A DNA stretch of 64,000 nucleotides from JANNPJ01 sp035474375 (GCA_035474375.1 DATINJ010000215.1:1-64000), one strand, 5' to 3'; shown: positions 34,179 to 44,246, counted from the stretch's first letter. Program-made: numbers and translations. Notes: generated by a model not told the origin, from the letters alone.

Positions 34179-34685
34179 CTACCGCGAAGGACGGCGGCCG
34201 GCGTTCAGTGCGACCAGGAACTGCCCGCCGCCGGAATCAACGCTCGCGGTGACCGGCAGTGCCGGCGCGAGCCGTGAGAAACGGTCCACCAGCCAGTCCG
34301 CCGTCTGCTGTGCGTCACCGCGATCGGGGCACCGGGCCACGACCTCGCGACCACCTTTCCGGTCCAACCGTTCGGCGACACCGACGAGCGGCGCCGGTTC
34401 CACGATAAAAAGGTGCGTCGGCCAAGGAATTACCGCCGTCACGGCACCCTTCTTGGTGTTGCAGCCACGATGTGCGAGGCGCTCCCCGCCGGCAAAATCA
34501 GGCTTGCCGCCTTTGGCCGGTTTCGCCATTCGACTGTCCACGCTCGGGCCGCGGGTGTCGTTGACCGACGTCCTGGGGTCGACCGGCTCGTCGCAGACCC
34601 AGCAGCGCCAGCCGTCCCGCTCGCCGATCTCTTCGAGCTGACTCATGCCGGACTGCCGATCCTCGGGTGATTGCGCATCCGTCAC
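34179..34685 (-). CDS. HNH-like zinc protein conserved in actinobacteria
   Basis: 168 aa. The N-terminal third has CWVCDEPVDP and a later AHRGCNTKKG, the zinc and C-terminal parts of an HNH fold; the His-His-Asn catalytic centre is not obvious, so nuclease activity is uncertain. A C-terminal half (LFIVEPAPLVGVAERLDRKGGREVVARCPDRGDAQQTADWLVDRFSRL) is typical of the conserved family. Start may be the ATG of MSQLEEIGERDG (34646). It is probably a housekeeping DNA-related protein. Confidence 0.7.
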   Translation of the reverse strand: MTDAQSPEDRQSGMSQLEEIGERDGWRCWVCDEPVDPRTSVNDTRGPSVDSRMAKPAKGGKPDFAGGERLAHRGCNTKKGAVTAVIPWPTHLFIVEPAPLVGVAERLDRKGGREVVARCPDRGDAQQTADWLVDRFSRLAPALPVTASVDSGGGQFLVALNAGRRPSR

Positions 34686-34721
34686 CGTAGCGCGAGACCG
34701 GACAGGCCCACGGGACAGGCC

Positions 34722-35825
34722 CTAAGCGACGCCGCTCGATCGTCCGCGCTTCTGCCGGTACATCGCGGCGTCCGCGCGGGCCAGCAGCTCGGAGAGCGGA
34801 ACCGGTGCGGTCGCCAGGGCGAGACCGAGGCTGGCACCTACCTCGTAATTCCCGTACCTGCCCTCGATCGGGACGGCAATCGCCGGGCCGATCCGGGCGG
34901 TCAGAGCATGCGCCAACCCGGCGGCATTCGGGCCGGAGATCACCACCACGAACTCATCGCCGCCGACTCGGGCGATGATGTCGGCAGCCCGGACGATGTC
35001 TTTCAGCCGGTCCGCCACCGCCTTCAACACCTCGTCGCCGGCCTCATGCCCCCAGGTGTCGTTGATCTTCTTGAAACCGTCCAGATCGATCAACAGCACG
35101 GCTCGCTGGGCACCGCTCTCGGTGGCCGGCTGCTCGGCGCCGAGCAGTACCGCCCGGTTGGCCAGCCCGGTCAGGGCGTCGTGGGTGGCGGCGTACCTGG
35201 CTTGCGCCTCCTGTTCCTGCAGAGCGCTGTGCAGCCGAGCATGCTGGATGGCAATTGCGGCGTGGTCGGCGAAGAGTTCCAAGATCTCCAGTTGCCAGGA
35301 GTCGGGACGCCGCCCGTGGTAGGGCAGGTCGACACTGATCACTCCGACCCATTCACCGGAGAGCGCGGTCAGCGGGGCGTACAGGGCGTCGAGCGGGTGC
35401 CAGGAGTGCTCGTCGTCCGGAATCGGCACGTCCGGGACCCAGGTGAAGAGATCGCTGGTGTCCGGATGCCGCCGTCCGTCGACGAACCGCAGACCGCCCC
35501 ACTGCTCGGAACGCTCCAGCTCGTAGGCCCACTTGGCGGCCGGCTCGACGCTGCCGAGCAGGACCTCGCGGGCATCCTCGTCACCGGCCACCGAGACCAC
35601 GGTGAACGCTCCGTCCGGCCGGATCAGGTTGACCGCCGCAACCCCGAACCCAGCGCCGTCCACCACTCCCTGCGCGACGGCGTCCAGGGTCGCGGTGAGG
35701 TCCAGGCTGGAATGCACCTGCTTGGTGACGACGTGCAGGGCCCGGAAGGCGGCCAGCTGAATCTCCTGGGAGAACGTCGGCCCGGCTGCCATCGCTTGGG
35801 AGCCCCATCGATCCAGCTCGGACAC
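34722..35825 (-). CDS. GAF-GGDEF diguanylate cyclase
   Basis: 367 aa from the GTG at 35825, just after GAGAGGGGAATC; the longer frame to 36017 is not needed. A GAF-type sensor covers residues about 25-190 (LDLTATLDAVAQGVVDGAGFGVAAVNLI). The GGDEF domain has the intact active-site motif RVGGDEFVVVI and DALTGLANR, DLDGFKKINDTWGHEAGDEVL, so it should make c-di-GMP. A consensus inhibitory RxxD before the GGDEF motif is not evident. It is cytoplasmic with no membrane helix, and the ligand for the GAF is unknown. Confidence 0.92.
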   Translation of the reverse strand: MSELDRWGSQAMAAGPTFSQEIQLAAFRALHVVTKQVHSSLDLTATLDAVAQGVVDGAGFGVAAVNLIRPDGAFTVVSVAGDEDAREVLLGSVEPAAKWAYELERSEQWGGLRFVDGRRHPDTSDLFTWVPDVPIPDDEHSWHPLDALYAPLTALSGEWVGVISVDLPYHGRRPDSWQLEILELFADHAAIAIQHARLHSALQEQEAQARYAATHDALTGLANRAVLLGAEQPATESGAQRAVLLIDLDGFKKINDTWGHEAGDEVLKAVADRLKDIVRAADIIARVGGDEFVVVISGPNAAGLAHALTARIGPAIAVPIEGRYGNYEVGASLGLALATAPVPLSELLARADAAMYRQKRGRSSGVA

Positions 35826-36105
35826 GATTCCCCTCTCCGCAGCCGCGCTCCGAATCAGGTGACCACGCGGGGCCTGCCTACTCAAAGCATCCGATATGTC
35901 GCTGATAGCCAACATATCGGGCGCGGTCAACGGAGGACAGATCACCCCCTCCGAAGCGTCATCGGCGCGCCCCGGTAGCCCTGGCATTACCAGAAGAGTG
36001 GTCCAGGCGGGTTGCACGCAGAGCCGACCACAGCTGTCATGTTTTTGAAACCAGGTGCATCTACCGTGTGAACGAGCGGTGACGATCGACCCTTCGGCCG
36101 CGTCT

Positions 36106-37137
36106 ATGAACGCAAGGGACTTGTCCTCAGTGACCGGAACATACGTGGGTTACCTCCCCCGCAACGACTGGCTGCACGGATATCTCAAACGGATCGTCGC
36201 GGAACGGATGGGCGTCCGACAATCCGATCCCGCCTTCCGGGTCTTCCGGCTGAACGGGAGCAACGAGGTCTACGCCTATGAGGAAAAGTTCAGTGGCGCC
36301 CGGGTGATCTGCAAGTTCTATGGGCCGAAGTTCGGTTGGGACGTCGACCGCGCGGAATGGACTGCGTACCAGGAGTACCAGGCGCTGAAGACGCTGCGTG
36401 GGTACGGCCTCGTCGGATCACCGCATCACGTGATCCGACCGCTCGGACTCAATCGCGACATCAACTGCGTCCTGACCCTCGAGTACTACGGTGGGGAGCA
36501 GTTGAGTCATGCCATTGCTCGCTCCGCCGAACACGGAGATGACGCGCACCTGTTCTGGCGGTTGAAATCGCTCGCCTACTTCCTCGCGACCTTGCACCAC
36601 CGAACGGCGAACGGCGCGGACATCGATTTCGGTTCGGATTGCCGGTACCTGGACACGCTGGTCGACCGGTTGATGGACCAGCGCCTCGGGCAGTGGGATG
36701 TCGAGGAATTCGCGTGGCTGCGCGACCGCTGGCGCGACCGCCCGCAGATGTGGCAGGACCAGCAGGTCTGGTTGCACGGGGACGCCACCCCGGCGAACTT
36801 CCTGTTCGGGCAGGGAATGGACGTCGCCGCGATCGACCTGGAGCGGATGAAGCGTGGAGACCGGATGTTCGACGTGGGCCGGATCGCCGGCGAACTCCAA
36901 CACGCGTTCATGCTGGCGACCGGCGATAAGCAACGCGCCGAGCCATTCATCGGTCACTTCTTCCGGGAGTACAGTTCGCATTTCCCCAACCGGGACAGCA
37001 CCTTCGCTTCGGTCACCGGAAGAGCGCCGTACTACATGGGCCTGAATTTGCTCCGCATCGCCCGCAACGATTACATCTCCGACGATTACGGCGGAAAGCT
37101 GATCGATCAGGCCAAGACATTGCTGCGGGCCTTCTGA
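36106..37137 (+). CDS. APH-family phosphotransferase (small-molecule kinase)
   Basis: 343 aa from the ATG at 36106; a GTG at 36130 is an alternative start. Kinase-like fold features: FRLNGSNEVYAYEEKFSGARVICKFYG (N-lobe strands with a Lys), WLHGDATPANFLFG (catalytic HGD with Asn), and AAIDLERMKRGDRMFDVGRI (metal Asp). These motifs fit the aminoglycoside/choline kinase superfamily. It stops at 37137 and the HAD gene starts at the next base, so the two are one translation unit. The substrate is unknown; the adjacent HAD protein could act on the same compound. Confidence 0.8.
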   Translation: MNARDLSSVTGTYVGYLPRNDWLHGYLKRIVAERMGVRQSDPAFRVFRLNGSNEVYAYEEKFSGARVICKFYGPKFGWDVDRAEWTAYQEYQALKTLRGYGLVGSPHHVIRPLGLNRDINCVLTLEYYGGEQLSHAIARSAEHGDDAHLFWRLKSLAYFLATLHHRTANGADIDFGSDCRYLDTLVDRLMDQRLGQWDVEEFAWLRDRWRDRPQMWQDQQVWLHGDATPANFLFGQGMDVAAIDLERMKRGDRMFDVGRIAGELQHAFMLATGDKQRAEPFIGHFFREYSSHFPNRDSTFASVTGRAPYYMGLNLLRIARNDYISDDYGGKLIDQAKTLLRAF

Positions 37138-37902
37138 ATGGATATCCGGGCGATCGCCTTCGACGTGAACGGCACTCTGGTCAGAATCCTGACCGAGGAC
37201 GACGCGGCCCAGATCTTCCGGGCGGCCGGGCACTTCCTGACGTACCAGGGGATCGATCTGCGCCGGCATCAGGTCCGGGATCTGTACTTCCAGCTCATGA
37301 AGGAGCAGCAGAAGTCCAGCCCGGAAGAGCATCCCGAATACGATGCCGTGGCGATCTGGCGAACCATCATCGAACGCCACCAAACCGAATTCACCCGTGC
37401 CCTGCCGGCCGAGAAGCTTTCCCAGATGCCACTCTTCCTGGCCGAGATGTCCCGCGGAATTTCCCGGCACCGGCTGCGCCTCTACCCGCACGTCCGCACG
37501 GTGCTCCAGGTCTTGCACGAGCGCTTTCCCCTCGCCCTGGTCACCGACGCCCAGTCGGCCTACGCACGAGGGGAACTGCACAAGGTCGGCCTGCTCGACT
37601 ATTTCGACCCGATCGTCGTCTCCGGAGATCACGGCTACCGCAAGCCGGACAAGCGGTTGTTCCAACTGGCCCTCGACGAGCTGGGGATGCCGGCCGAAAA
37701 CACCCTCTACATCGGCAACGACATGCACCGGGACATCTACGGAGCGCAATCGGCCGGGATGCCCACCGTGATGTTCGATTCCGATCAGGGGACCAAGCAT
37801 CACGGCGATTGCGTGCCCGATCACACCATCACCGACTGGCGAGAACTGTTGGAGATTCTGGATCTTCCCGGCGCAATCCACCCACAACGTAACTCTTCGT
37901 GA
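37138..37902 (+). CDS. HAD-superfamily hydrolase with altered motif I
   Basis: 254 aa. Motif I reads FDVNGTLV, motif II LVTDAQS, motif III YRKPDKRLF, motif IV IGNDMHRDIYGAQSAGM. The second Asp of DxD in motif I is replaced by Asn, which in this superfamily removes the usual acid/base for phosphatase activity; dehalogenase-type members also lack it. The insert after motif I is helical, a C1 cap of about 130 residues. It directly follows the APH kinase gene and should be cotranscribed. I call it a hydrolase of unknown chemistry. Confidence 0.85.
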   Translation: MDIRAIAFDVNGTLVRILTEDDAAQIFRAAGHFLTYQGIDLRRHQVRDLYFQLMKEQQKSSPEEHPEYDAVAIWRTIIERHQTEFTRALPAEKLSQMPLFLAEMSRGISRHRLRLYPHVRTVLQVLHERFPLALVTDAQSAYARGELHKVGLLDYFDPIVVSGDHGYRKPDKRLFQLALDELGMPAENTLYIGNDMHRDIYGAQSAGMPTVMFDSDQGTKHHGDCVPDHTITDWRELLEILDLPGAIHPQRNSS

Positions 37903-37985
37903 CTTCCCTACGTCAATCCGCGCGCCTACCCGAATCTGCCCTCGCCGTCCGGTAGCGTGCGGTGCTGCATTGGGAGGAGACGTGC

Positions 37986-40900
37986 GTGGCGGACGTGGTC
38001 GTGAGCTATGGCGAGGCGCTCGTGCGTCGCCTGGTCGGCCCGGAGATCTTCCGCCAGGGCCGTGACCTCGTCGAGGCCGGCCGGGTAACCGGAGCCCGCT
38101 GGCACGCCGCGAGCGGCCGGGCCTTCGGCCAGGTCAACGCCAGCCTGGGGCCACACACCGCGATGGTGATGACCGAGCGCGGCAGCGACGGTGCGGTCAT
38201 CGCACTGAGCAGTCACTGCACCTGCCCGGCCGAGCAGCAGTGCGTGCACGCTACGGCGGTCCTGCTGGCAGCGTTGGTGAAAACCGAGGAACCCGGGACG
38301 GAATTGGTCAAGCCAGGCAGAGCGGGCAGGCCGAAGCGCACCGTCTTCCCGACCGCCGCCCCGAAGACACCGCCGCCTACCCACGCCAGCTGGGAGCACT
38401 CGCTCGGCGCCCTGCTGCCACCCGCTCGCCGGCCCGCCGACCTGAAGCCACCCGTGGTGGCCTTGCAGTTCGAGCTGACCACCCAGGCCGGCCCGCGCGG
38501 CGTCCTGCAAACCCGAATCGGACTGCGCCCGGTGCTGCCGGGCGCTCGGGGAAACTGGATCCGGACCGGGATCTCCTGGCAGAACCTCGGATACATCCGG
38601 TACGGCCAGAGCGAGGGGACGGCCCGGCAGGTCCGGCTGCTGCGGGAGATCTTCACGCTGTATTCCTCGGCGGGCGGCTTCTACGCCTACGGCCAGGGCA
38701 CCCCGTACCTGGAAGCAGCGCCTAGCCGGCGGATCTGGGACCTGCTGGCCGAGGCCCAAGAGCTGGGCATCCCGCTCGTCCAGTACGGCAAGGGTGACCC
38801 GCCCGTCACCTTGCACACCGCCACCGCCCGGGCTGCCTTGACGGTCGGTCGAGGGGCCGGAGGGCTCGACGTCACCCCGCAGATCGTTGCTCCCTTCAGC
38901 GGCACCGCACCGGGCGATGAGCACCTCGACCTGCGCTCGGCCCTGCTACTCGGTGACCCGGTGCACGGGGTGGCTTGGTGGCGGGAGGGCGCCGTCGCCG
39001 CACTTCAGATCGCCCCGCTGCGCGGCTCGATCGACGCCACCTTCACCAAACTGCTGACCAATGGCCCGGTTCAGGTTCCGGCCGAAGACGAAGACCGGTT
39101 CCTGCGCGACTACTTCCCCCGCCTGCGGCAGCGACTCGACGTGACGTCGTCCGATGATTCCGTCGAGCTGCCCCAAGCCCAACCGCCGGTGCTGGTGCTG
39201 ACCGTGGAGCGGCTGGCTGGGCACCGGTTGTCGCTGGCCTGGGCCTGGTCCTACGCCGTCGGCCAGGACAAGCGCAGCGAACCGCTCTGGCCCGACCCGT
39301 CCGCCGCCCGGGAGCGCGACAGCGCCGCCGAGACAGAGATCCTCGGCCGGGTCGCCGCGGCCGCCATCGACGTCCCCGAGCTCTTCACCGAGTCCCCCAC
39401 CGGACGCCGACTGGCCCCGACGGTGGCCCTGTCCGGCATCCCCACCATCCGCCTGCTCACCGCCGTCCTCCCCACCGTGGCCGAGCTGAACGACGTCGAA
39501 GTGGTCCTCGACGCGGACGCCGACGCGCCGGACTACCGGGAGGCGGAGGACGCGCCGGTGATCACGATCACCGGTGACCGGGCCCGCGACGACCGAGACT
39601 GGTTCAACCTGGCGGTCACGGTGTCCGTGGACGGCGAGGAAGTACCGTTCGACCAACTGTTCGTGGCCCTTGCCCAGGACCAGCAGCACCTGATCCTGGC
39701 CAGCGGCACCTACTTCTCGCTCGACCGCGAGGAATTCCGCCGCCTCGGGACCTTGATCGTCGAGGCCCGAGCCCTGCAGGACGTGGAGAGCGGCGGCGGG
39801 GTGCGGCTGAGCCGCTTTCAGGCCGGACTGTGGGAAGAACTGGAGCGGATCGGCACCGTCGCCGGACAGGCGAGCGAATGGCAGCAATCGGTTCGGGCGC
39901 TGGCCAGTGCCACGGATCGAGCCGAGCACCCGGCGCCGACCGGCCTGCACGCCACCCTTCGCCCCTATCAGCTGGCCGGTTTCAATTGGCTGGCAGCGCT
40001 TTACGAGTACCGGCTGGGCGGGGTGCTGGCCGACGACATGGGCCTGGGAAAGACCCTGCAGGCGCTCGCCTTGTTCGCGCATGTGCGCGAGCAGGGCCTG
40101 TCCGACCGGCCGTTCCTGGTGATCGCGCCGACCAGCGTGGTGTTCAACTGGGCTGCGGAGACCGAGCGGTTCACGCCGGGACTGAAGGTGGCTGCGATCA
40201 CCGAGACCCGGGCCCGGCGCGGCGAGGGGCTGGATGCCGCCATCGCGGGCGCGGACATCGTCGTCACCTCGTACACCCTCTTCCGGCTGGAGTACGACGC
40301 CTACGAGGCGGTGGAATGGGCCGGGCTGGTCATGGACGAGGCCCAGTTCGTGAAGAACCACCAGTCTCAGGCGTACCAGTGCACGAAGCGATTGCCTGCG
40401 CCGTTCAAGCTGGCGATCACCGGTACCCCGATGGAGAACAATTTGATGGAGCTGTGGTCGCTGCTGTCGATCACCGCTCCCGGATTGTTCGCGAACCCGG
40501 CCCGGTTCACCGAGTACTACCGGACGCCGATCGAAAAGGGCCGTGATCCGGAGCTTCTCGCTCAGCTCCGGCGCCGGATCAAACCGCTGATGCTACGCCG
40601 AACCAAGGAACAGGTGGCTTCCGACCTGCCGGACAAGCAGGAGCAGGTGATCGAGCTGGAACTGAACCCCAAGCACCGCAAGGTGTATCAGACGCACCTG
40701 CAACGGGAACGGCAGAAGGTGCTCGGCCTGCTGGGCGACCTGCAGAAGAACCGGTTCGAGATCTTCCGGTCCTTGACCTTGCTGCGCCAGGCCAGCCTCG
40801 ACGTCGCGCTGATCGACCCGAAGTACGCGGCGATCCCGTCCACCAAGCTGGACGCGATGATGGAGCAGGTCGCCGACATCGTCAGCGAGGGTCACCGGAC

Positions 40901-41342
40901 GCTGATCTTCAGCCAGTTCACCCGGTTCTTGACGTCGGCCCGCGACCGCCTCGACGCGGCCGGTATCGAGTACTGCTATCTCGACGGTTCCACCCGGAAC
41001 CGGTCGGAGGTGCTGAAGCAGTTCAAAACCGGTACCGCACCGGTGTTCCTGATCAGTCTGAAGGCCGGTGGATTCGGCCTGAACCTGACCGAGGCGGACT
41101 ACTGCATCCTGCTCGACCCCTGGTGGAACCCGGCGACCGAGGCACAGGCGGTGGACCGGGTGCACCGGATCGGGCAGACCCGGAAGGTGATGGTCTACCG
41201 GTTGGTCGCCAAGGACACCATCGAGGAGAAGGTGATGGCACTCAAGGCGACGAAGGCCGCGCTGTTCGACAGCGTGATGGACGGCGGCGCCTTCGAGTCC
41301 GGCACGCTGGACGCCGAGGACATTCGCGGGCTGCTGGAATAG
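37986..41342 (+). CDS. SNF2-family helicase with SWIM zinc finger
   Basis: 1118 aa from the GTG at 37986, 5-6 nt after GGGAGGAGA. A SWIM zinc finger (CTCPAEQQCVH; C78, C80, C86, H88) precedes a bacterial SNF2-associated domain. The helicase core is in the C-terminal 450 residues: DDMGLGKT (about 685), MDEAQFVKN (DEAQ box, about 783), ITGTPMENNL, then the second lobe with LIFSQFT and DPWWNPATEAQAVDRVHRIGQ. Such proteins translocate on double-stranded DNA and remodel protein-DNA complexes. It seems to be a single-gene unit. Confidence 0.93.
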   Translation: MADVVVSYGEALVRRLVGPEIFRQGRDLVEAGRVTGARWHAASGRAFGQVNASLGPHTAMVMTERGSDGAVIALSSHCTCPAEQQCVHATAVLLAALVKTEEPGTELVKPGRAGRPKRTVFPTAAPKTPPPTHASWEHSLGALLPPARRPADLKPPVVALQFELTTQAGPRGVLQTRIGLRPVLPGARGNWIRTGISWQNLGYIRYGQSEGTARQVRLLREIFTLYSSAGGFYAYGQGTPYLEAAPSRRIWDLLAEAQELGIPLVQYGKGDPPVTLHTATARAALTVGRGAGGLDVTPQIVAPFSGTAPGDEHLDLRSALLLGDPVHGVAWWREGAVAALQIAPLRGSIDATFTKLLTNGPVQVPAEDEDRFLRDYFPRLRQRLDVTSSDDSVELPQAQPPVLVLTVERLAGHRLSLAWAWSYAVGQDKRSEPLWPDPSAARERDSAAETEILGRVAAAAIDVPELFTESPTGRRLAPTVALSGIPTIRLLTAVLPTVAELNDVEVVLDADADAPDYREAEDAPVITITGDRARDDRDWFNLAVTVSVDGEEVPFDQLFVALAQDQQHLILASGTYFSLDREEFRRLGTLIVEARALQDVESGGGVRLSRFQAGLWEELERIGTVAGQASEWQQSVRALASATDRAEHPAPTGLHATLRPYQLAGFNWLAALYEYRLGGVLADDMGLGKTLQALALFAHVREQGLSDRPFLVIAPTSVVFNWAAETERFTPGLKVAAITETRARRGEGLDAAIAGADIVVTSYTLFRLEYDAYEAVEWAGLVMDEAQFVKNHQSQAYQCTKRLPAPFKLAITGTPMENNLMELWSLLSITAPGLFANPARFTEYYRTPIEKGRDPELLAQLRRRIKPLMLRRTKEQVASDLPDKQEQVIELELNPKHRKVYQTHLQRERQKVLGLLGDLQKNRFEIFRSLTLLRQASLDVALIDPKYAAIPSTKLDAMMEQVADIVSEGHRTLIFSQFTRFLTSARDRLDAAGIEYCYLDGSTRNRSEVLKQFKTGTAPVFLISLKAGGFGLNLTEADYCILLDPWWNPATEAQAVDRVHRIGQTRKVMVYRLVAKDTIEEKVMALKATKAALFDSVMDGGAFESGTLDAEDIRGLLE

Positions 41343-41360
41343 CCCGGCCGTTCCTGCAGA

Positions 41361-42173
41361 TCAGATCGCGATCCGCCCTTCGAGGTAGAAGACGCAGGAG
41401 CCCTCCAGTTCGACCCGGTCACCGACCAGCCGAACCGCCAGGTCGCCACCCCTTGACGAGGCCTGGTGAGCACGGAAGCTGTTCCGGCCCAGCTGGTTTG
41501 ACCAGTATGGCGCGAGCATGCAGTGCGCGGCGCCGGTCACCGGATCTTCGGGAATGCCCTTGGCAGGGGCGAAATAGCGACTGATGAAGTCGTAACCCTG
41601 ATCACCGGGTGCGGTAACGATGATGCCGGGGCGATCGAGCTTGCCGAGCGCGACCAGATCTGGCGCAAGCCCTCGAACCAGGCTGGCGTCCGCCAGTACC
41701 GCCAGGTAGTTGTAGGCATTCGCGAGGAACTCGAGTGGCTCCAGACCGAGCGCCTCGACCAACCCAGCCGGCATCGGAGCGGGCTGGCTGTAGCGAGCCG
41801 GGAAATCGAGCACGTACCCGCCGCCCGACCGGGTGACCACCAGCGGTCCGCTCGCCGAGCCGAAGGTCACCCGCTCTCGGCCGGGCTCCAACCGCTCCAT
41901 CACCACGGCCGCGCTGGCCAATGTGGCATGCCCGCACAGCGGCACCTCGACCAGCGGGGTGAACCAGCGGATCCCGTAGTCATCGCCGGCCCGGACCAGG
42001 AACGCCGTCTCGGCCAGGTTGTTCTCCGCAGCGATGGCCTGCATCAGCTCGGCGGCCGGGAACGAGTCCAGCACCACCACGGCCGCCGGATTCCCGGCGA
42101 ACCGCCGGGTGGTGAAGGCGTCGAGCTGGAATATCGGTGCCTGGAACGGGCTGGCTGCTGTCACCGCAGCCAC
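41361..42173 (-). CDS. PhzF-family isomerase/epimerase
   Basis: 270 aa. Key motifs: FTTRRFAGNPAAVVVL, NLAETAF (catalytic Glu), VPLCGHATLASAAVVM, and SRYFAPAKGIPEDPVTGAAHCMLAPYW in the second half, which together define the PhzF fold of two similar beta-barrels. The family includes the phenazine enzyme PhzF and diaminopimelate epimerase-like isomerases. No phenazine genes occur nearby, so the substrate is not known. It is convergent with the SNF2 gene. Confidence 0.92.
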   Translation of the reverse strand: MAAVTAASPFQAPIFQLDAFTTRRFAGNPAAVVVLDSFPAAELMQAIAAENNLAETAFLVRAGDDYGIRWFTPLVEVPLCGHATLASAAVVMERLEPGRERVTFGSASGPLVVTRSGGGYVLDFPARYSQPAPMPAGLVEALGLEPLEFLANAYNYLAVLADASLVRGLAPDLVALGKLDRPGIIVTAPGDQGYDFISRYFAPAKGIPEDPVTGAAHCMLAPYWSNQLGRNSFRAHQASSRGGDLAVRLVGDRVELEGSCVFYLEGRIAI

Positions 42174-42207
42174 CGTAGTTCACGCTCCCTAGCGCCCTCC
42201 CACGGGC

Positions 42208-42909
42208 TCAGCAGTCCTCGCCGTCCTTGACCACGGTCAACGTCACCGGCGCGCCACCGTACGCCGCGCCCGGCTTCGGCAGCTGAGCGCAGACCCGCCA
42301 GTTCGTCGGCAGCAGGACCGCTCGATCCCGGCCCGTTCCGTCTCGCCAGGTGATGCTGGCATCGGTGCCGAGTGCCTCGACGGCGGCCGCGACGCTCTTG
42401 CCTCTGAGGTCCGGCATCGCTCTCCCGGTCTTCGGCGTCCCACCCTGACCTTTCGGGCAGCGCTCGTCGAGCTTGACGACCCCGAAGTCGACCCTGGTAC
42501 TGACTGCTCGGCGTCCGGGAGCTGGAGACTGGGAACAGACCTTCCAGTCCCGGTCGAAGATCTGCACCCGCTTCCGAGCCAGCGCGTCGTGGGATCGCAA
42601 CGCCGGAAAACCCGCATCCTGAGCGCGGTTCTGTGCGACTTGAAGACCTAGGCCGACCAAGTTAGGCAGCACCCGGCGCGGCCCAGCCGGTTCGACTGCC
42701 GGGTTCCGCACCGGCGGCGCCGTGGTGGGCGGCGCGGTATCGAGTTCGGCGTCGGTGGAAGCGCCGGTCGGCGCCGCCTCGGCTGGTGGCGCCGATCCGG
42801 TGACCGCGCCGACCGTGTCGGAGCCCGGCGAGCTACAGGCGGTCAGCGCGAGCAGCAGCAGGCCGGCGCAACCGCACGCCCTCAGTCGACGAGTTTCGCA
42901 GGCCCACAT
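42208..42909 (-). CDS. Lipoprotein with two PASTA domains
   Basis: 233 aa from the ATG at 42909 after GAGGGG. Lipobox ALTAC with a downstream Ser-Ser; a Thr/Pro-rich spacer follows. Two PASTA repeats are seen: PNLVGLGLQVAQNRAQDAGF and PDLRGKSVAAAVEALG, each closed by a Trp-Lys/Arg-Val-Cys segment (WKVCSQSPAPG, WRVCAQLPKPG). PASTA domains bind peptidoglycan or its fragments, so it is likely wall-associated. The cysteines in the repeats are unusual and may be disulfide-linked. Confidence 0.88.
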   Translation of the reverse strand: MWACETRRLRACGCAGLLLLALTACSSPGSDTVGAVTGSAPPAEAAPTGASTDAELDTAPPTTAPPVRNPAVEPAGPRRVLPNLVGLGLQVAQNRAQDAGFPALRSHDALARKRVQIFDRDWKVCSQSPAPGRRAVSTRVDFGVVKLDERCPKGQGGTPKTGRAMPDLRGKSVAAAVEALGTDASITWRDGTGRDRAVLLPTNWRVCAQLPKPGAAYGGAPVTLTVVKDGEDC

Positions 42910-43117
42910 CAGCACCCCTCGACCCGGGCGATCCCGGCAAATCCGGTGATCGCGGGTGCTTCGACGCTACCGGGCAGAGGACAACTTGTCTCATCCTGTC
43001 GGGCTCGGCGCCGCAGGACTCGGCCGAACTACGGTAATGGACGAGATCAGGGCCTGCTCAGGAGTTCCGCCGAGTCCTGCGGCGGTCCGCCTGGCGCCGA
43101 CTGGCGGTCAGCGCTGG

Positions 43118-44089
43118 CTATCTCCGCCAACCCCAGGCGCTTGGTCCGGCAGGAGCTTCCCAGGCGGGCACGGTGGTGGAGTCGAGGTACGCCGCGACCG
43201 CCGCGGTCGGCTGGTTCCGGGCCGAACCGTTGAACGGGTCCCAGTTCGGGGTGTACCAGACGTTCTGCAGGAACATTGAGGTCTTCTGCGGGATTCGAGA
43301 CGCCGGGCCCTGGTAGTCCCAGAGCAGGATCTGCTTGCCCTTCCGGTCCGTGGCGTAGAACCGGACTCGGTCCGGCTGCCAGTCGAACATGTAGGAGTGG
43401 AACTGCGTGGCCGCATTGAACCCGGGCACCGCCCGAACGGCGGCCGGACTGTTCTCCCCCGCCAGCAACGGCTCGCACGCGCCCAACCAGGTCATCAGAT
43501 AGCAGTTGTAGATCACCTCGCCGGTTCGCAGGTTGATCGCTCGGGAGATCTTCCGTGGCGTGTCGGTGATTTCGTCATAGTCGGTCCAGAGCGACATCCA
43601 AATGACGTCCGGTTGACCGCAGAGCACCTCGAAGTCGATCTCGTCGTTGTCCGGCAGCTGATTGTGATTCCGGTCCGAATGATCCATCGAATAGGTCAGG
43701 ACGCCGGTGACCACGCCGGGGCGCTTCTGTCCGGCGCAGTTCGCGGTTTTCATCCGGGTCCCGAAAGTGCCGTACTGGAAGGCGGGATGGTTGCTGGTGA
43801 TCTCCACCCCCTGCCGTGGACCGGGCCCGGGGTGGGCATCGAGCTGGAGCTTCATCGCCTTCCCGTCGGTGGCGCCGGGCATCGAGACAGCGATGATCCG
43901 GTTCAGATCATGGGTCTTGTGGAAGGGCCCGGAGTAGCCGCGCCAGTTCTCTACCACCACGGAGGCAGCCAGCGGCGAATCACCAAGCCGGGGTGCAGCA
44001 AGGGCGGGCGCCGCGAGCGTGACCGCAGCGCAGAATCCGGCTATCGCGGCGACCAGAGTCGGTTGCGCACGCCGATAACGGATGATCAC
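43118..44089 (-). CDS. Secreted glycoside hydrolase, GH16-like
   Basis: 323 aa from a GTG with GGAGG upstream. A signal peptide ends near ALAAP (residue 33). The catalytic signature NDEIDFEVL matches the ExDxE motif of GH16. FQYGTFGTRMKT and FHSYMFDWQPDRVRFYATDRKGKQ fit the beta-jelly-roll of this family. It would cleave beta-glucan or galactan outside the cell. It is divergent from an mftF-like glycosyltransferase gene. Confidence 0.85.
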   Translation of the reverse strand: MIIRYRRAQPTLVAAIAGFCAAVTLAAPALAAPRLGDSPLAASVVVENWRGYSGPFHKTHDLNRIIAVSMPGATDGKAMKLQLDAHPGPGPRQGVEITSNHPAFQYGTFGTRMKTANCAGQKRPGVVTGVLTYSMDHSDRNHNQLPDNDEIDFEVLCGQPDVIWMSLWTDYDEITDTPRKISRAINLRTGEVIYNCYLMTWLGACEPLLAGENSPAAVRAVPGFNAATQFHSYMFDWQPDRVRFYATDRKGKQILLWDYQGPASRIPQKTSMFLQNVWYTPNWDPFNGSARNQPTAAVAAYLDSTTVPAWEAPAGPSAWGWRR

Positions 44090-44246
44090 GTATTTTCCTC
44101 CGGCCGCGTACGGCGAATGTCACTGTCACCGGCCGAGCCGTCGATTCCCCGACTCTTGCATACCGGTCCTGGACGAGGCCTGCGTGGCACGCCGCCACCA
44201 GCCGGTAGCCCAATCCACCGGACCAGCTACCTGGCACGATCGAGCC

